Positions 5,268 to 6,784 of a DNA stretch of 6,784 nt are shown piece by piece. This DNA comes from Phycisphaerales bacterium (GTDB taxonomy: Bacteria > Planctomycetota > Phycisphaerae > Sedimentisphaerales > Anaerobacaceae). How positions within the stretch are numbered: position 1 is the first letter of the stretch; each line of letters starts with the position of its first letter. The notes under the pieces are model-generated. The model worked only from the letters and a program-made list of their open reading frames with translations, had not been told where the DNA came from and searched no databases. Both the position numbers and the translations under genes were made by a program. Where the stretch lies: positions 411-7,194 of the forward strand of contig DQCG01000315.1 in NCBI GenBank assembly GCA_003533825.1, in the 5' to 3' direction.

Positions 5268-6784
5268 ATGCAGGATTTTGATTGGACACAGAAGTATAAG
5301 GACAAGAAGGGCACTGCGCCGGCTGCGATGAAGCTGATTAAGTCCGGCAACAGTATATTTATCGGAACCGGTTGCGGCCAGCCGCAGCATCTCGTGAACG
5401 CTTTGGTCGAGCATTCGAGCAAAATCTATGACGCTCACATTGTTCATCTTTTGACGATGGGGACGGCTCCCTATGCGGATGAGAGATTCCGCGAGAAATT
5501 CAAGATGAACAGTTTTTTTATCGCCGACAACGTCCGGCATGCTTTGGACAAAGGGATCGGAGATTATACCCCGATCTTCCTGTCAGAGATACCTCACGAG
5601 TTCGAGACCGGGCGGATTCCCGTCGATGTTGCACTGATCAGCGTGTCGGAACCTGATGTTAACGGCCTGTGCAGTCTCGGTGTTTCTGTGGATATCGTCA
5701 AATCTGCCGCCGCAAATGCCAAGTACGTGATTGCGCAGGTCAACAGCCGGATGCCTCGTACGTTCGGGGACAGTTTCATTCACGTCAACGCGATAGACAT
5801 GCTGGTTCCTCATGATGAAGACATCATCGTGGTTGCGGAACAAAATCCGACTTCAACGTTGCGCCACATCGGCCAGAACATCGCCAGGCTCGTGGAAGAC
5901 GGCAGCACAATTGAGTGCGGGATTGGGAGGATTCCCCAGGCCCTGGCTGAATTCCTGAAAGATAAAAAAGACCTCGGCGTCCACACCGAAATGTTCAGTG
6001 ACTGGATTATCGACCTGATCGAGTGCGGGGCGATCACCTGTGCTAAAAAATCTCTCAACCGGGGCAAAGTTGTCGCCAGTTTCTGTATGGGCTCGAAGCG
6101 GCTCTACGATTTCGTCAACAACAATCCCTTTTTCGAATTCTACCCTACCGAGTATGTCAATGACCCTTACATTATCAGTCAGCATGAGAAGATGGTTGGA
6201 ATTAACGTCGGTCTGGAGATTGACTTGACAGGCCAGGTATGCGCCGATTCGCTGGGCTATCAATTCTACAGCGGCATCGGCGGACAGGTCGATTTCATCC
6301 GCGGCTCGGCGCGCAGCAGGAGCGGCAAGGCAATAATTGCTATGCCGTCGACTGCCAAGAAAGGGGAGGTTTCCAGGATTGTGCCGCACCTGACCGAAGG
6401 CGCCGGGGTGGTTACGACGCGGGGCGACGTCCATTATGTTGTGACCGAATACGGAATCGCCTACCTGCACGGCAAGAGTATCAGGGAAAGGGTCATGGAT
6501 CTGATCCATATAGCGCATCCGAAATTCAGAAAAGGGCTCATCCAGGCGGCGAAGGCTCAAAACTATCTCTACGAAGACCAGATCGAATTATCCTGGGAGC
6601 AGGTGGCATATCCGGAAGAGCTGGAAAAGTATGATACGTTACGGGACGGCACGCAGATATTCTTCAGGCCGATTAAGCCCACCGATGAACCGTCCCTATC
6701 CGAGATGATGTATTCATTGAGCGAGAAATCCGTACAGACTCGCTATATGGCCCGTACGATGTCGTTCCCTCATCGGGACATGCA
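5268..6784 (+). CDS. Acetyl-CoA hydrolase/CoA-transferase with C-terminal GNAT domain (3' end outside window)
   Basis: The frame stays open from the ATG at 5268 to the window edge, giving 505 whole codons. Residues 1 to about 450 match the acetyl-CoA hydrolase/4-hydroxybutyrate CoA-transferase family, which transfers CoA between carboxylic acids through a glutamyl-CoA thioester. Visible motifs are GTGCGQPQHLV (33-43), GIGRIPQAL (218-226), GVHTEMFSDW (237-246) and the strongly conserved GIGGQVDFIRGSARS (336-350), followed by EYGIAYLHG (394-402). Glu241 in HTEM is the probable catalytic glutamate, by analogy with clostridial 4-hydroxybutyrate CoA-transferase. From about 459 the sequence DGTQIFFRPIKPTDEPSL begins a GNAT-type acetyltransferase domain, cut before its acetyl-CoA-binding motif. 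The gene starts 14 bases after the ligase stop codon, and a weak AAAGAGA (5254-5260) lies seven bases before the ATG, so co-transcription is very likely. The true substrate pair, and whether hydrolase or transferase activity dominates, are unknown. The GNAT part might acetylate the upstream ligase or another protein, which is speculation. Confidence 0.9.
   Translation, partial: MQDFDWTQKYKDKKGTAPAAMKLIKSGNSIFIGTGCGQPQHLVNALVEHSSKIYDAHIVHLLTMGTAPYADERFREKFKMNSFFIADNVRHALDKGIGDYTPIFLSEIPHEFETGRIPVDVALISVSEPDVNGLCSLGVSVDIVKSAAANAKYVIAQVNSRMPRTFGDSFIHVNAIDMLVPHDEDIIVVAEQNPTSTLRHIGQNIARLVEDGSTIECGIGRIPQALAEFLKDKKDLGVHTEMFSDWIIDLIECGAITCAKKSLNRGKVVASFCMGSKRLYDFVNNNPFFEFYPTEYVNDPYIISQHEKMVGINVGLEIDLTGQVCADSLGYQFYSGIGGQVDFIRGSARSRSGKAIIAMPSTAKKGEVSRIVPHLTEGAGVVTTRGDVHYVVTEYGIAYLHGKSIRERVMDLIHIAHPKFRKGLIQAAKAQNYLYEDQIELSWEQVAYPEELEKYDTLRDGTQIFFRPIKPTDEPSLSEMMYSLSEKSVQTRYMARTMSFPHRDM

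Noticed and set aside
5853..6560. 235-codon open frame on the - strand opposite the CoA-transferase
   Set aside because: It is antisense to the conserved core of the transferase and shows no recognisable domain or ribosome binding site context.

Overview
The window fits a mesophilic, probably anaerobic or facultative bacterium of moderate GC content. All four recognisable genes are on the + strand, with AG-rich ribosome binding sites. A fused ADP-forming acyl-CoA synthetase followed by a CoA-transferase/GNAT fusion, together with a GTCATTTCGA-type intergenic palindrome, is compatible with a Planctomycetes (Phycisphaerae-like), deltaproteobacterial or similar environmental lineage. That placement is an inference from protein style only; no marker gene is present.

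Layout. Bases 1-761 hold the C-terminal part of a sensor histidine kinase whose start lies upstream of the window. The visible end of the preceding domain looks like the tail of a receiver domain. Bases 762-944 are non-coding, with a C9 tract, a short repeat/inverted repeat and an AT-rich leader. Bases 945-2888 encode a complete cytoplasmic GH13 alpha-amylase-family enzyme. Bases 2889-3150 are non-coding and hold a 94-bp structured palindromic repeat (2922-3015) and a plausible sigma70-type promoter (3071-3099). Bases 3151-5253 encode a complete 700-residue fused alpha-beta acetate/acyl-CoA ligase (ADP-forming). After 14 bases, 5268-6784 encodes an acetyl-CoA hydrolase/CoA-transferase that continues into a GNAT acetyltransferase domain cut by the window edge.

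How they may work together. The last two genes look like one operon for acyl-CoA/organic acid interconversion. The ligase makes ATP by releasing the acid from acyl-CoA (or the reverse), and the CoA-transferase moves CoA between acids. The GNAT domain could modify a protein by lysine acetylation. The amylase could supply sugar from alpha-glucans to a pathway ending in acetate, but it is separated from the operon by the repeat and a promoter, so the link is only suggestive. The histidine kinase has no visible partner.

I see no phage, CRISPR, toxin-antitoxin or clearly new system here. The items most worth a second look are the structured repeat, the ligase/transferase-GNAT pair, and a G9 tract in the kinase where any single-base slip would stop translation within four codons.
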